A stretch of DNA of 64,000 bases from Rhytidiadelphus loreus. Lineage: Eukaryota > Streptophyta > Bryopsida > Hypnales > Hylocomiaceae. Numbering within the stretch: the first letter of the stretch is position 1; every line of letters begins with the position of its first letter. Below the pieces are notes generated by a model. It had not been told where the DNA came from and ran no database searches. It saw only the letters and a list, made by a program, of their open reading frames with translations. The stretch lies in the NCBI GenBank assembly GCA_947034895.1, contig OX344762.1, positions 9,553,501-9,617,500 of the forward strand, written 5' to 3'. Both the position numbers and the translations under genes were made by a program. Below, in pieces: positions 48,121-58,604 of the stretch.

Positions 48121-49440
48121 TCACGAACGATTTGCCCGTGGCACAAGGTTGTCCAAGTTTGCGCGAGCTTGGTTTAACCTATTATTGGTCTGCTCAAAGA
48201 TATCCGTGGTGTTGATTTGAACGCTCAGAGATTGTGTAAATGCGCGTTCCGTCCCGTGCTCATCATCCTAAGGTGGAATTGTCATTAGTACATATGATAT
48301 TTACAGAATGGGGTACAAACAATACTAACTTAGCAAATATATTAACTCGTGTTGTGGTATTGCACTAACCTTAATGAGTTGTAACAACAAGCATCCATTC
48401 TCAGACTCGGAAAGTTTCTCGACATCCTCAAATTCTTCTAATAAAGCCCTGCATCTCCCGGCCCCCCATATCAATGAATATTAAAACATAACAACTACAT
48501 ATGGGTATTTTTAGCATATAATCTTATAATACAAGTTCTATACTAGAACAACCGAACCTGAGGTTTGTGCAATCTTTTCCTTGCCGAACCCACACATATT
48601 CTTCCATCATGGCCCACCCCTCCCTAATGGCCTCATCAAATTTGGCTCCCCAAACAATATCGCGTGTGTTTTGTATCAAACACATCACTCGTCCTGCAGC
48701 AAATAAGCACTAATAGTGAGATGAAATGTCCACCACTAACTATCCAACTAGAAATGTTCATTAATACATGTTCATTTCATTATTCAAGGATTCAAATCAC
48801 CTATACAAAATGAAGGGCAATATTTTACTCACCCATTTTGCTGGCTTGGAAATGGCCTTTGGACTCATTGCATTGGCCATAATGAGCAAAGCAATACAAT
48901 TTGTAGCCTTTCCAAAAGTCCTTAATCCTATTTCAAAGATCACAAATCAATTCCAATAGAATAGTCATTGTCATGGTGATTCTCCCACCTATTAAAAAGA
49001 CATTGTCTACAATACAAGTGGATGACAATAAGGAAGTCAAACGCAAACTAAACAAATTTTTACCGGAAATATTCATGGTCGAGAATAATTATGACTTCCT
49101 CTGAGCACTTGCTAAATTGAACACCTGCCATTAAGCCTGTAAGGAGCCAAATAACTAATCATTAGCAATGCAAGAAGATTAAATTTGAATAGGCTACATA
49201 ACAATTGAGGCCCCCCTACGTTACTATAACACCCAAAAATGAAAGAGAATCAATGAAGAACCAAATGAATCATTTTCATTTGAATTGCTAATTGTTTTAA
49301 ATGTGAATTTAGTGTACCTTTTTTCGGTGACTTCACACCCATTTGTGTGTGCATCCTTATTATTCAACAACTTTGCCACAATGAATGCAATTGCCGTTTC
49401 AAGGCCCTCTACATCAAATGGCTTTGATATTCTCACTATC
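48121..49440 (-). CDS. Spliced gene of small exons, unknown function (3' part)
   Basis: On the minus strand six exons can be placed: 49318-49440, 49064-49136, 48833-48927, 48558-48693, 48370-48454 and 48121-48267, ending in TGA. All borders are GT..AG (for example ATGG|GTGAGT). Phases fit at every junction from the second exon on. The first junction fits only with an alternative donor inside the first exon, giving lower certainty there. The joined product includes CSEEVIIILDHEYFR, IKDFWKGYKLYCFAHYGQC, VMCLIQNTRDIVWGAKFDEAI and a C-terminus rich in charged helix (LLEEFEDVEKLSESE). I recognise no family. The open reading through five junctions is strong evidence of a real gene even though each exon is too short to stand out. 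Further 5' exons are likely. A motif array lies upstream. Confidence 0.6.
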
Positions 49441-49636
49441 CTAAACTAATGGAAAAGATTTTGGGTTCATTGAAGTATACAAGAAGTGTCTGCTGTATTG
49501 TTGGCTGTTTGTGGGAAACCAAAAAAACCACGAGACCTCCACAACATTGGGCCCACATTCAGCCACGACAAGGTAGGTGAACTACAAAGCGCAGTTATGA
49601 AAATTATTGACCACAGGCTGGAACAGCCCATGAAAT

Positions 49637-50330
49637 ACCCGCGGTCGCCAGGGGCGCATGCGCTAACCCTAACACGGATACTAGGGCGACTGCGCGTGGG
49701 GCGACCGCGGGTCCGGTCCAAGGATCCCTCGCGTCTTTCAAGGGCGACCTCGGGTGAGGGCGACCTCGGATCAGGGCGACTGCGGGTCAGGGCGACCTCG
49801 GGTCCTCGAGGGGGAAACACATTTCAAAATCCCCCCTCCATCAGAGCGACTGCGCATAGGGGGCGACTGCAGGTCAAGGAGAAAATGCAAACTCCTTAAC
49901 CCGCAGTCGCCCCCTACGCGCAGTCACCCATATGGAAGGGGAGGGAGACACCAAATACTTTTCCGCCCTCTATCAGGGCGACTGCGCGTAGAGGGCGACT
50001 ACGGGTCAAGGTGGGAGACACCAGAAATTTCGAAAATGCAATCTCCCCCCTTCCATCAGGGTGACTGCGCGTAAGGGGCGACTACGGGTCAAGGTGGGAG
50101 CAACCTAACTATTTCAAAATGCAATCTCCCCCCTTCAATCAGGGCGACTGCGCGTAGGGGGCGAGTGCGGGTCAAGGTGGGAGACACCAGAAATTTCGAA
50201 AATGCAATCTCCCCCCTTCCATCAGGGCGACTGCGCGTAGGGGGCGACTGCGGGTCCCCAGATCACTTCCAAAATCAGACCTGGGGTTCTAGGGCGACTG
50301 CGCTTTGGGCGACTGCGGGTATGGGCATGT
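49637..50330. repeat. Long GGGCGACTGCGGGT array with a 115-125 bp higher-order repeat
   Basis: Some 20 motif words, many as pairs GGGCGACTGCGCGTAGG / GGGCGACTGCGGGTCAAGG. Between them the phrase AATGCAATCTCCCCCCTTC recurs at about 50038, 50119 and 50202, giving a higher-order repeat. It lies upstream of the spliced gene (minus) and also of the next gene (plus). Confidence 0.88.
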
Positions 50331-50957
50331 TTCACAAGATTAATTTTTTTTTTGGGACCCCTCTCCCTTATTGTTTCTAATTCCCTTTAATCATATGTTA
50401 CTTCCTCCATTTTGTTTACAAATTCAATAAGACAAACAAATCCTAGGTTTTGCATTAGCTCTCCAACACTCCTTTGGCAAGAAGTTCCAAATGAAAGTTT
50501 TATGTACATTCTAATAGTGGGGAGGTGTAATTAGATTTATTTGGGCATGATTCACGAGATGGTGTTTTTTTTGGGACCTCTCCCTTATTGTTTCTAATTC
50601 CCTTTTATCATATGTTACTTCCTCCATTTTGTTTACAAATTCAACAAGACAAAAAAGACATGATTCTGTTTTAGGTCTAAAACACTACATCTCGTGTAGG
50701 ATGTGTAAGTATTTTATGTAGGTTTAAGGATTTGATTCTAGATAAAAGTTGTATTATTGTTTTCCAAGGTCTAGGGTCTAGGGTTTAGGGTTTGGGAAAC
50801 CCTTCACATTGTGAGAATAATTCTTCCATTGCCTTGCTATGTCTTTGATATGAACTGACGCCTAATATTTATTACCAATTTTGGATGTGAGATAAGGAAA
50901 AATCAATTAGAATATGCTGCAGATGCTAATTAGTGTTGGATCAGATTGGTTGTTGGT
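50331..50957. other. Spacer with a direct duplication of about 100 bp
   Basis: GGGCATG.TTCACRAGAT..GGGACC and CTTATTGTTTCTAATTCCC..TTACTTCCTCCATTTTG appear at about 50322-50435 and again at about 50542-50655, 220 bp apart. A telomere-like phrase (GGGTCTAGGGTTTAGGG) lies near 50773. No gene. Confidence 0.6.
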
Positions 50958-50959
50958 TT

Positions 50960-51310
50960 AGGGCGACCTCGGGTCAGGGGCAACCGCGGGTCATCGACGA
51001 AGCAAAAAACACATTTGAATCAGGGCGACTGCGCGTAGGGGGTGACTGCGGGTCGAAGAGACTTCTTTGTGGGCGACCGCGTGTGCAAGTTTTGGGATGG
51101 TTTAGTTGGTACCCGCGGTCGCCCACGATCCGCAGTCGCCCTTGATGCACAGTCGCCCATTTCAGCGCTCCAAAAACGCGCAGTCGCCCATTCCCGTTGT
51201 CTTCAGACCCGCAGTCGCCCCTCCTCAAACCCGCAGTCGCCCCACTTCAGACCCGCAGTCGCCCCCTCCCGACCCGCAGTCACCCAAACGCACGCGCCCT
51301 GAGGCGACTT
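50960..51310. repeat. GGGCGACTGCGGGT arrays in opposed orientation upstream of the kinase-like gene
   Basis: From 50960 to 51090 the words are in plus orientation (GGGCGACCTCGGGT, GGGCGACTGCGCGT). From 51110 to 51300 they are in the opposite orientation (ACCCGCGGTCGCCC, ACCCGCAGTCGCCCC). The array therefore has a centre of inversion near 51100. Confidence 0.9.
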
Positions 51311-51360
51311 TAGGTACTTAAGCGTTAGCCCCACTTTCGATTCTCACCTTACTTTAGCCT

Positions 51361-51404
51361 TGCGCACTGTCTTTCACCTACCTTCAGGTGGCTGGATGCG
51401 TGCC
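51361..51404 (+). promoter_or_regulatory. Conserved promoter-like block of the kinase-like gene
   Basis: TGCGCACTGTCTTTCACCT, then CAGGTGGCTGGATGCGTGCC. Same order and spacing as at 46472-46516 (minus) and 55179-55219. It lies about 90 bp before the ATG at 51495 and is followed by a G run and TTTTTACCCTTT, as at the 55442 gene. Confidence 0.6.
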
Positions 51405-51494
51405 CGTGGGCTGGGGTTTCAATTGGGGGGGGAATTTTTACCCTTTCAATCTACGAATTTTGAACTACGGTTTTGAATTGTTCCTAAGTACAAC

Positions 51495-53088
51495 ATGGCT
51501 TTTCCACATGAAGGCAACACTACAAGGAGAAAGTCTTTATGGGATCTGGACCTTGATGATCCAATTTTTTTCGAGGTTCCGATAGCTGTAAATGAAAACG
51601 AAGAAGGAGGGAGTCAAGAGCGACGGAAGGGCAAGAAGCAGAAGTCAGCACATGACAAGGACTCCAACTATCCTCCCCCGAGTTATACCCGATATGCATA
51701 CGAAGCGTGTCTCCAGTGGTACGCAGGGAAAAGTGTACAATTCTTGGAGGCAAGCTATTTGAGGTGTCCTACAACTGGTAGTGTGGCCTTGCCAAATGAT
51801 TTACAAGCACGGATTTTAACCAAGCTAAAGGGATCCGATGATTTCGCAGACATTGACTTGACATATTCTTCGAGACTATTTGAATGGCTTGATAACACAT
51901 TGAAAGCGGTGATGTTTCAATACCAAGAAATTGATAGAGGAACATCGACCGTTTCTTCCGATAGTAGAGGAATCAGAAGACATCAAGGCATTCCGCCAAA
52001 AAATGGAGTGGTGGTCCAGCGCAGTGAAGAAATTAGCAAGAGGCTCGGCAAGGGGTTTTAAGTGGAAAAATGTAGCGGTGCAGGCAGCATTTGCACGAGA
52101 TGGTGGATTGTGTATCACGTGGATCCCCGATACGGCGAAAGTGGTGCCCCTTAGTGCTTTTGAACGTGAAGGGGGGTATGCAAAAGTGCGTAAGGTACGC
52201 ATTGAAGGAATGGATACAATTCCAAGCTACATCGCTTTTGCTGGGAAAGTATCCAAGGCAATAAACCCGCGCGAGGGGAGAGCGCAATGATCCATGGAGG
52301 CCCTTGCATGCCCCTTGAACCACCTTGGCATCATTAAGTTTTTTGCCATTCATTCTCGCACGAATGAAGCGTACACTTTGTGGTGGAATGGGGGCCATTT
52401 GAATGAGTTGAGGCATTTAGATTGTTCTGTATCACCAACCATTGACTGGCATGAAATGCAAAAAGCCACAAGACTTCCTGAAGAGAAACAAAAAGAACTT
52501 GGTCTCTTCCGAAGGCACAAGGCAAAGTTGGCATGGGCTTTAGTATATGTGACAAATCTCATGCACAAGTGCCGCATGCTACACAATGACTTGTCTCCCA
52601 TGAACATCATGTTGCATTTTCCGGATTATTCAAACGACATAATCAACATTGGAATTTGTGATTTTGGAATATCAAGTCGTTTTGACGAAAACGTGCCTTC
52701 ACATTTTGGAAAGCCATCTGAGGCCGAGAGGGATCAATACCGAGAAGGTCGTTGGTGGGTTGCCCCGGAGTTGTTTTATGCATATGGACCTCCAAATTCC
52801 GATACAAGCATACCGATCATGCAACAACGGTATAAATATACGCAACAGTCAGACTCGTATTCTATTGGGAAGTTGACCGAATGGATGAGAATTGGTGATA
52901 TGGACGATTGGGACAAGGATTTGTTCAAGAACCGTGAGGGATCAATGTACTTTGGAATGAAGTTGCGTGAACTCGTGAACACTGACCCAAAGAAGAGACC
53001 AACGTGTATAGAGATCACAAATTCCCTTATGTCTCCACCATGGTCCATGATGCCCCCCGAATTGGTGTTCCGAGACTCACCTTTGTAA
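51495..53088 (+). pseudogene. Protein-kinase-like cargo gene with one frameshift and one stop
   Basis: Reading from the ATG at 51495, the frame encodes a polar N-terminus and RYAYEACLQWYAGKSVQFLEASYLRCP. Near 51930 it shifts by one base into IEEHRPFLPIVEESEDIKAF and runs to 53088, crossing TGA at 52288-52290. Kinase landmarks are EREGGYAKVRKV (Gly-rich loop), FAGKV (probable VAIK lysine), LHNDLSPMNIML (catalytic loop, H-N-D in place of H-R-D), ICDFGISS (DFG), RWWVAPEL (APE) and DSYSIGKL. The fold is a full Ser/Thr-type kinase domain, and the key Asp and Asn are present. The two lesions make the copy inactive unless sequencing errors or recoding explain them. It shares its promoter block with the WCHI genes. 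Confidence 0.7.
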
Positions 53089-54854
53089 TAGGATAGTCTA
53101 GAGCAAGAGTTTAGTGCTGCAAGCAATGAGCTTGGTGGCCAATTATGTGTTGCTTACTTTGTAATATTTTCCTATAATATATGAAGGAATTTTATGCTAC
53201 GCGCCTTGTCTTTAGAAAAACAATTACTCAATGGGCTATTTGTCAAATTGTATATATTGAATATGGCCTTTTACACATTGTTATGCAAAGTATAACAACT
53301 TTTGAATTCAAATGTTCTTGGTCCTTTTTGATTCCGTAGTATATAATGGACGCAAGGAAAATAAGAAAATGAAAATAAATTAGTTGGTAATTGATGTTGA
53401 AGACTTGTATTATTTCTTGAATAAAATGTGCTAGTATGCACTTGAAAGGAGTTTTACTTTCATGGTCATTGAATTCAAATAGTTGTTTTTTCAATCCCTA
53501 AAAAAATGTAAGCCATACATCATTTACATTCTCTTATTATTTTTTCTATTTCCAAAAATAAAAGCAAGTTGGTTTTTTTTTCCTATTTATTCTAATTCAA
53601 ATATAGGAAACATACATTTTAGACTTTTTTAGACTTTTCCTTTTTATTCGTACTTTACCTATTTCAAAATAGATGAGAGATGTTTTTATTTATTTATTTA
53701 ACCTTTTTCGCTCTCTTCCTATTTATTTTATTTGGAAAAAGGAAGTTCATTGACTTCTTGCGACCCCCTTTTTTTTTTGAGACAATGAAACAAGAGTGGA
53801 TATTGCAAAAAAGATATGTAGCCATAATCTTTGTCATTTATTAAACACGCAATTCGAGAAAACTTGGATGAATTCAATAATAAATGTAAATCTAGTTTTA
53901 CCATATATATTATTCCTAGTAGCATAATGTTTTCCTACCATATTCTTTTTTTTGGTATATGTCATCCAAATTGATAAAAACACACATTCTTTCATAGATG
54001 GTTGGAGTATGATATAAGTCCAACAATGACTTTCATTTATAGATTTGTGTCCGTACAAGAAATTTAGTTATTAGGCATGTAATTTACCAAAATTAGTGTG
54101 TGTAACATAGTATGTAATTTGAGTCTACATCCAAAAATACATAATGAACATCTCATGTCAAAACAATTACAAAGACATTATTGTTACAATTGCAATGGTT
54201 AATACTTAATAATCATAACATTGGTTATTAACAATTGAATTAGTTATTAACAATAAAATTAGTCATTAACAATGAAATAAGTCATTTACAATAAAATTAA
54301 GAATTAACAATGAAATTAATTAATAAGAAAAAAATTAGTTAACAAGAACTTCTTCTAAAACAATTGCAAAGATTTAACTTTTGTTCAGATAATCAATAAG
54401 GAATCCATTTGTACCACAACCGACCTCAACCCTAATGGCTCCCCAAATATAGTATAAAGTATAAACTAGTATTCCATAAATTTTGCAACACAAATGGGAT
54501 TGAGCTCACAATCCTTTTTTTTTCCCTTGAGATTTGGTGCTCAAAAGCAACAAAAAATTTTAGGCTAGCTATAAGCTATAGGAATTTTTTAGGAAAATTT
54601 TGGATGAAATTGCTAGAAAAACTTCAACTTCTAGAAAAGTCTTCGATGAAATCGCCACAATGTAAATGAAAATAGAATTTTAGATACTTAGTATCACATT
54701 TTCTATCCAGTACGTGGATGAATGTTGAAGCTTGGAGCCCCTCCGTAACATTTAGTATCGCCACTTTCCCAGCGCAAGGAAAAATGGAAAAAAATATCAC
54801 AATCTATAAACATGTACTAAGAAAGAAAAGAAAAGTCCATGCATTAATAGATGG
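53089..54854. other. AT-rich spacer with a 20-24 bp tandem repeat
   Basis: No gene recognised. TTATTAACAAT(A/G)AAATTAG-like units recur about five times between about 54200 and 54330. The remainder is low-complexity AT sequence. Confidence 0.5.
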
Positions 54855-55157
54855 ACCCGCGGTCGCCTGGGACCCAAGGTCGCCTAGGACCCGCTGTCGC
54901 CCAGGACCCGCGGTTGCCTAGGACCCGCAGTCGCCCTGGACCCGTAGTCGCCCTGGACCCGCGGTCGCCCACTCGCCCGGGCTCCTTCGACCCGTGGTCG
55001 CGTTGGAGCACCTGTCCAGACCCGCAGTTGCCCCACTCTAGAACCCGCGGTCGCCCTGGAGCACTTGCTCTGACCCGCAGTCGCCCCACTTCAAGACCCG
55101 CACGCGCCCCAGGGGCGACCTCGGGTACATCAGCGTTCTCTTCCACCCGCAGTCGCC
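54855..55157. repeat. ACCCGCAGTCGCCC array upstream of cargo gene 3
   Basis: About fifteen copies in the minus orientation of the motif (GGACCCGCGGTCGCCTAGGAC type), with one plus-orientation word GGGCGACCTCGGGT near 55114. It ends about 20 bp before the conserved promoter block. Confidence 0.9.
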
Positions 55158-55178
55158 ATTAAATTTTCCCTGGCATTC

Positions 55179-55219
55179 TGCGCACTGTCTTTCACCTGCT
55201 GACGTGGCTGAATGCGTGC
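55179..55219 (+). promoter_or_regulatory. Conserved promoter-like block of cargo gene 3
   Basis: TGCGCACTGTCTTTCACCT, then GACGTGGCTGAATGCGTGC. Nearly identical to the block before the kinase-like gene, followed again by a G run and TTTTTGTCCCTTT. A telo-box-like inverted pair lies nearer the start at about 55374-55402. Confidence 0.6.
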
Positions 55220-55441
55220 ACAGAAGCTAGGGGTTTGAGTTGTGGGGGGGGATTTTTGTCCCTTTGCACAGCTCATTTTATTCACGCTTGGATGACATAG
55301 GGTGTTTCACGAGAACATTGTATTTTTGTAAATGTTAAATGTGATAGGATTACGTTTAGCATTTTTTACACCTACGGTTTAGGCTTGCAACCCTAAACCG
55401 CATAGTACTTAGTTGGCTACTTTTGAGACGAAGTGATCGTT

Positions 55442-56932
55442 ATGGAGGGCGAGGACTCTCAACCGCCACACGGTATGTCAAGATACCGACTTCGGCTCAA
55501 CAAAAAGGCGGTTCGTGACAAGGATCGTAAAAGGAGCGGCAAACCTCGCAAGAAGCGTGTACCCATCTTGTTGCATCCAAAGATGAAGGCCTTTTTGGGA
55601 TGGGAAGTAGAACCAGAGCCTTGGACATATGAAACTGTAAACAAATATGTGGATTGGTGCCACATCAACAAGTTGTTCCCGTTTTGGCGACACCCTTTGC
55701 ACGTGAAGTCTAATAAGGCAAATTTGGCTTACTACAAGAGTGTTGTCTTCCAGCGAAGGTGTTTGGAGGTATGGCAGCAACTCTATTTGGAGTCCCAGCC
55801 TTATCGAAATGACAACTTCTCTTTCTATCTTGTGCAAATGGTGTACGTTGAAGTTCAATTGAAGAAAAAGGTAGATTGGACAACCTTGAAGGAGCTTCCT
55901 ATCGGTGACCGCCCGGACAGACCGATAGTGCTGGATGAAGAAGGACTTCTTCAAGCAAATCAGAAGCTTTTAGAGGCAAAGCCTGGCAAGTTGGCTGTTG
56001 GTGATGACCAAGTTCAATGGTCTTCAACTTCTAGCTCAGATGAGCACACTCACGAATACGATGGATATTCTTTTGAGAGTGACGACGAAGACATTGGCAA
56101 AGAAAAACAAGAGGCGGCTGAAGACGTTCAAGTTGACAAGAAGGGCAAGAGGAAGCTTGAGGAGCCGCAATCATTGTCCAAGATTCAAAAACAAAGCGAA
56201 GATGTTCATGTACCGATCAATGTGAACCGTTCTGGTGCAGACATTGGGTCTAGCGGAAGTAGTAACAATGATTCGGAAGACAATTTGGAGATGTTGGGCA
56301 CTAAGATCAAAAGTGCACGAGCAGCTTTGACTTCAACAGTAGCGGATCTTATGAATTTGAAAGAGAAGGTACAACATCTTCCAGTGAATCCAACTGTTGT
56401 GGATGGGTTGAAGAAGGAGTTAGAGGCGACTGAAAACGCCGTTGCTGAAAATGAGAAGATTTACTCTAAGTTAAACAAAAGTAGAGTAAATTATTTCAAG
56501 AAGATCGAAGACGGGCGAGCACACATTTCCGATGATTTAGCGGTGCTTCAAAATAAACTTGATCTTTTGCAACGTGATAAATGGTCCCATCAAAGCGAAA
56601 GGAGAAGCTTGAATCTTCAAATACGTGAGCTAGAGATGGAATATTATGATGATGCCTTAAAAGAAGCCAAAAAAGAGGGCATCTTGGCTTTAGCTCCGGA
56701 TTATGGTAGCAATACAGAAGAAAGAGCAACGCTTTTTTATTTGGTGAAGCTACTAGAGAAAAAACAAGAGTTGTTGCACGAGGGCATATTGGACTTGGAG
56801 CGCCACATCCTTTATTTTAAGGAATGGCGCAAGTGGGCCTATGAAGGCATAGGTGCCACCCGTGCGGAACTTCAAAGAATGAGACCGGAGCCCAAAGAAA
56901 GTGACTTTGTGAATAGTGAAAAAAATGCTTAG
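55442..56932 (+). CDS. WCHI-domain coiled-coil protein (496 aa), cargo gene 3
   Basis: Start chosen at ATG 55442 (MEGEDSQPPHG); a GTG three codons earlier is in frame. A basic N-terminus is followed by the shared domain: PEPWTYETVNKYVDWCHINK, LFPFWRHPLH, NKANL, FQRRCLEVWQQLY, MVYVEVQLKKKVDWTTLK (about residues 50-150). The region 180-300 is acidic and Ser-rich. Residues 300-490 are charged helix, probably coiled coil (RDKWSHQSERRSLNLQIREL). Intact, with no RING finger. Similar in plan and length to the gene at 44689-46296, which suggests duplication inside the element. Function unknown; a DNA- or protein-binding accessory of transposition is one possibility without direct evidence. Confidence 0.75.
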   Translation: MEGEDSQPPHGMSRYRLRLNKKAVRDKDRKRSGKPRKKRVPILLHPKMKAFLGWEVEPEPWTYETVNKYVDWCHINKLFPFWRHPLHVKSNKANLAYYKSVVFQRRCLEVWQQLYLESQPYRNDNFSFYLVQMVYVEVQLKKKVDWTTLKELPIGDRPDRPIVLDEEGLLQANQKLLEAKPGKLAVGDDQVQWSSTSSSDEHTHEYDGYSFESDDEDIGKEKQEAAEDVQVDKKGKRKLEEPQSLSKIQKQSEDVHVPINVNRSGADIGSSGSSNNDSEDNLEMLGTKIKSARAALTSTVADLMNLKEKVQHLPVNPTVVDGLKKELEATENAVAENEKIYSKLNKSRVNYFKKIEDGRAHISDDLAVLQNKLDLLQRDKWSHQSERRSLNLQIRELEMEYYDDALKEAKKEGILALAPDYGSNTEERATLFYLVKLLEKKQELLHEGILDLERHILYFKEWRKWAYEGIGATRAELQRMRPEPKESDFVNSEKNA

Positions 56933-58604
56933 TGGTTGGATCTAGTGTGGTAGAAAAAAACAATTTGGCCTTCCAATTTTTGATTTTCCAAAGGTTTTGT
57001 GGAATAAAGAAATTCACACCTTTGTTTTTGAAATGTACATATGTTTTTATTATATTTTGAATACGAGGGCTATGAATTTGGTGTCTTTGCAAGAATGGAT
57101 GTCAGAGATGGTACCTACGGGCTGAAATTTGGGACTGAATTTTTGAAACTTTATTTGAAGATAGGAAAAACGATTACCTTTGTGGTAATATAACTTTTTT
57201 TCCAATCGGTGCCCGGGAACAAAAGTTATGCCCATATAGTCCAAACTCCAAAGCAGGGGAGAATGGGCAGCAAAAAAATGTGACAAGCATTTGAATTTAT
57301 TTTTCTAAGTTTTTTTCCCTCATAGATTATAATTTTGTCTATCCGGAAAGCTTTTTTTCATTTCATTTGGATATTTTATGAGAAAGTTATGGACAATCTT
57401 GTTTATTGGGCAATTAGAGCTTCTGGTGGGAAAAATACCTTGTAAGATTAATTTAGGAACGCAATTTTGGCAATTGTTCAAGAAAAGAAGTTTGACATGG
57501 TTTAGTTTGCTTGCAACAACAATTTGACCGTGGGGATTAGTGCATTTTAATTCTATCTTAGAAAGAAAATAGATTTTCATTCAATCTCATATGTACTTCT
57601 ATTCTACAAGTTTTTTAAGAATGAAAATTAAGTTTTTTTGAAAACCTTTTTTTTATTTAGACTCTCAACTCAATTCTCCACTATATTTGTTTAAAGCTCA
57701 AAACTCTGTAGTGCAAGAAATTAAAGTGAAAAATGTTAAAAGTCAAATAATGTAGTCCAGCAATGTGCTGAAAAAATTGTTTTTTTCACTCTAAATGCGG
57801 ATATCTTGCAATCTGTAAGATGAAAAATTCTGAAATTTTTTCCACACATTCTCATACTAGTAAGGTGTAAGATCCTATGGTTATGTGTGGGAAAAAAACA
57901 ATTTTCAAAAACAATTTTGGATACTTTAAGAAATTGTTGAGTAGAAGTAGGTAAGATGTAGTTGTAAAATTTAAATAATGAATATCTCTAAAATGAAATG
58001 AAAATGGTGAGAGTGTGCTATCAAGTGAAGTTAACTATGTGACCGGACCTAATTTTTTTTTAGATTGTAGAAATTGTCTGGAGAAACAAATCCTACAAGC
58101 AACTTTTAAAAGAAGAAGCTGTAGACTCAAGTTGCCCGCCAAAGAAAATGGTCCATAACTTTCTCATAAAAAATCTGAATGGAATGAATCAAATTTTTCC
58201 ATGTAAACCAAAACATGTTGTATGAGAAAAAAATCCAAAAAGAAAAAATTCATTAAAAGATTTGAAGATAGCAATTTTGTGGGGACCGTGTATGGAATCA
58301 TTGTGCGAGGCATTACAACAAATGTATTTGCATTTCACCAATTACATTTTAGGCTACAAATGTATAAGTATGCCCAAACCTTCAAAACCAAAGCAATAGA
58401 AGGTTGTTGTCCATAAGCATAGTAGTACAATACACAGCCAAGGCGGTATAGTTTTAGAAGCCAACATCTGAACCCTAACTTTTGCTAGAGTACTACATTG
58501 TGCGAGTATGGATATACTATGGCCCTTATACTATGGGCCTTACATCTTGTATACTACTACGATTAACTAGAACCACCGTTGAAGTAAGTATCTCATAGAA
58601 ATAT
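56933..58604. other. AT-rich spacer between converging genes
   Basis: 3' flanks of the genes at 55442 and 58605. Parts resemble 20.8-22.3 kb, next to the other RING copy. No gene recognised. Confidence 0.45.

Noticed and set aside
49486..49899. 137-codon plus-strand frame next to the spliced gene
   Set aside because: Its second half is the motif array. The first 50 codons look protein-like (VLLAVCGKPKKPRDL), but no splice or family evidence supports a gene.
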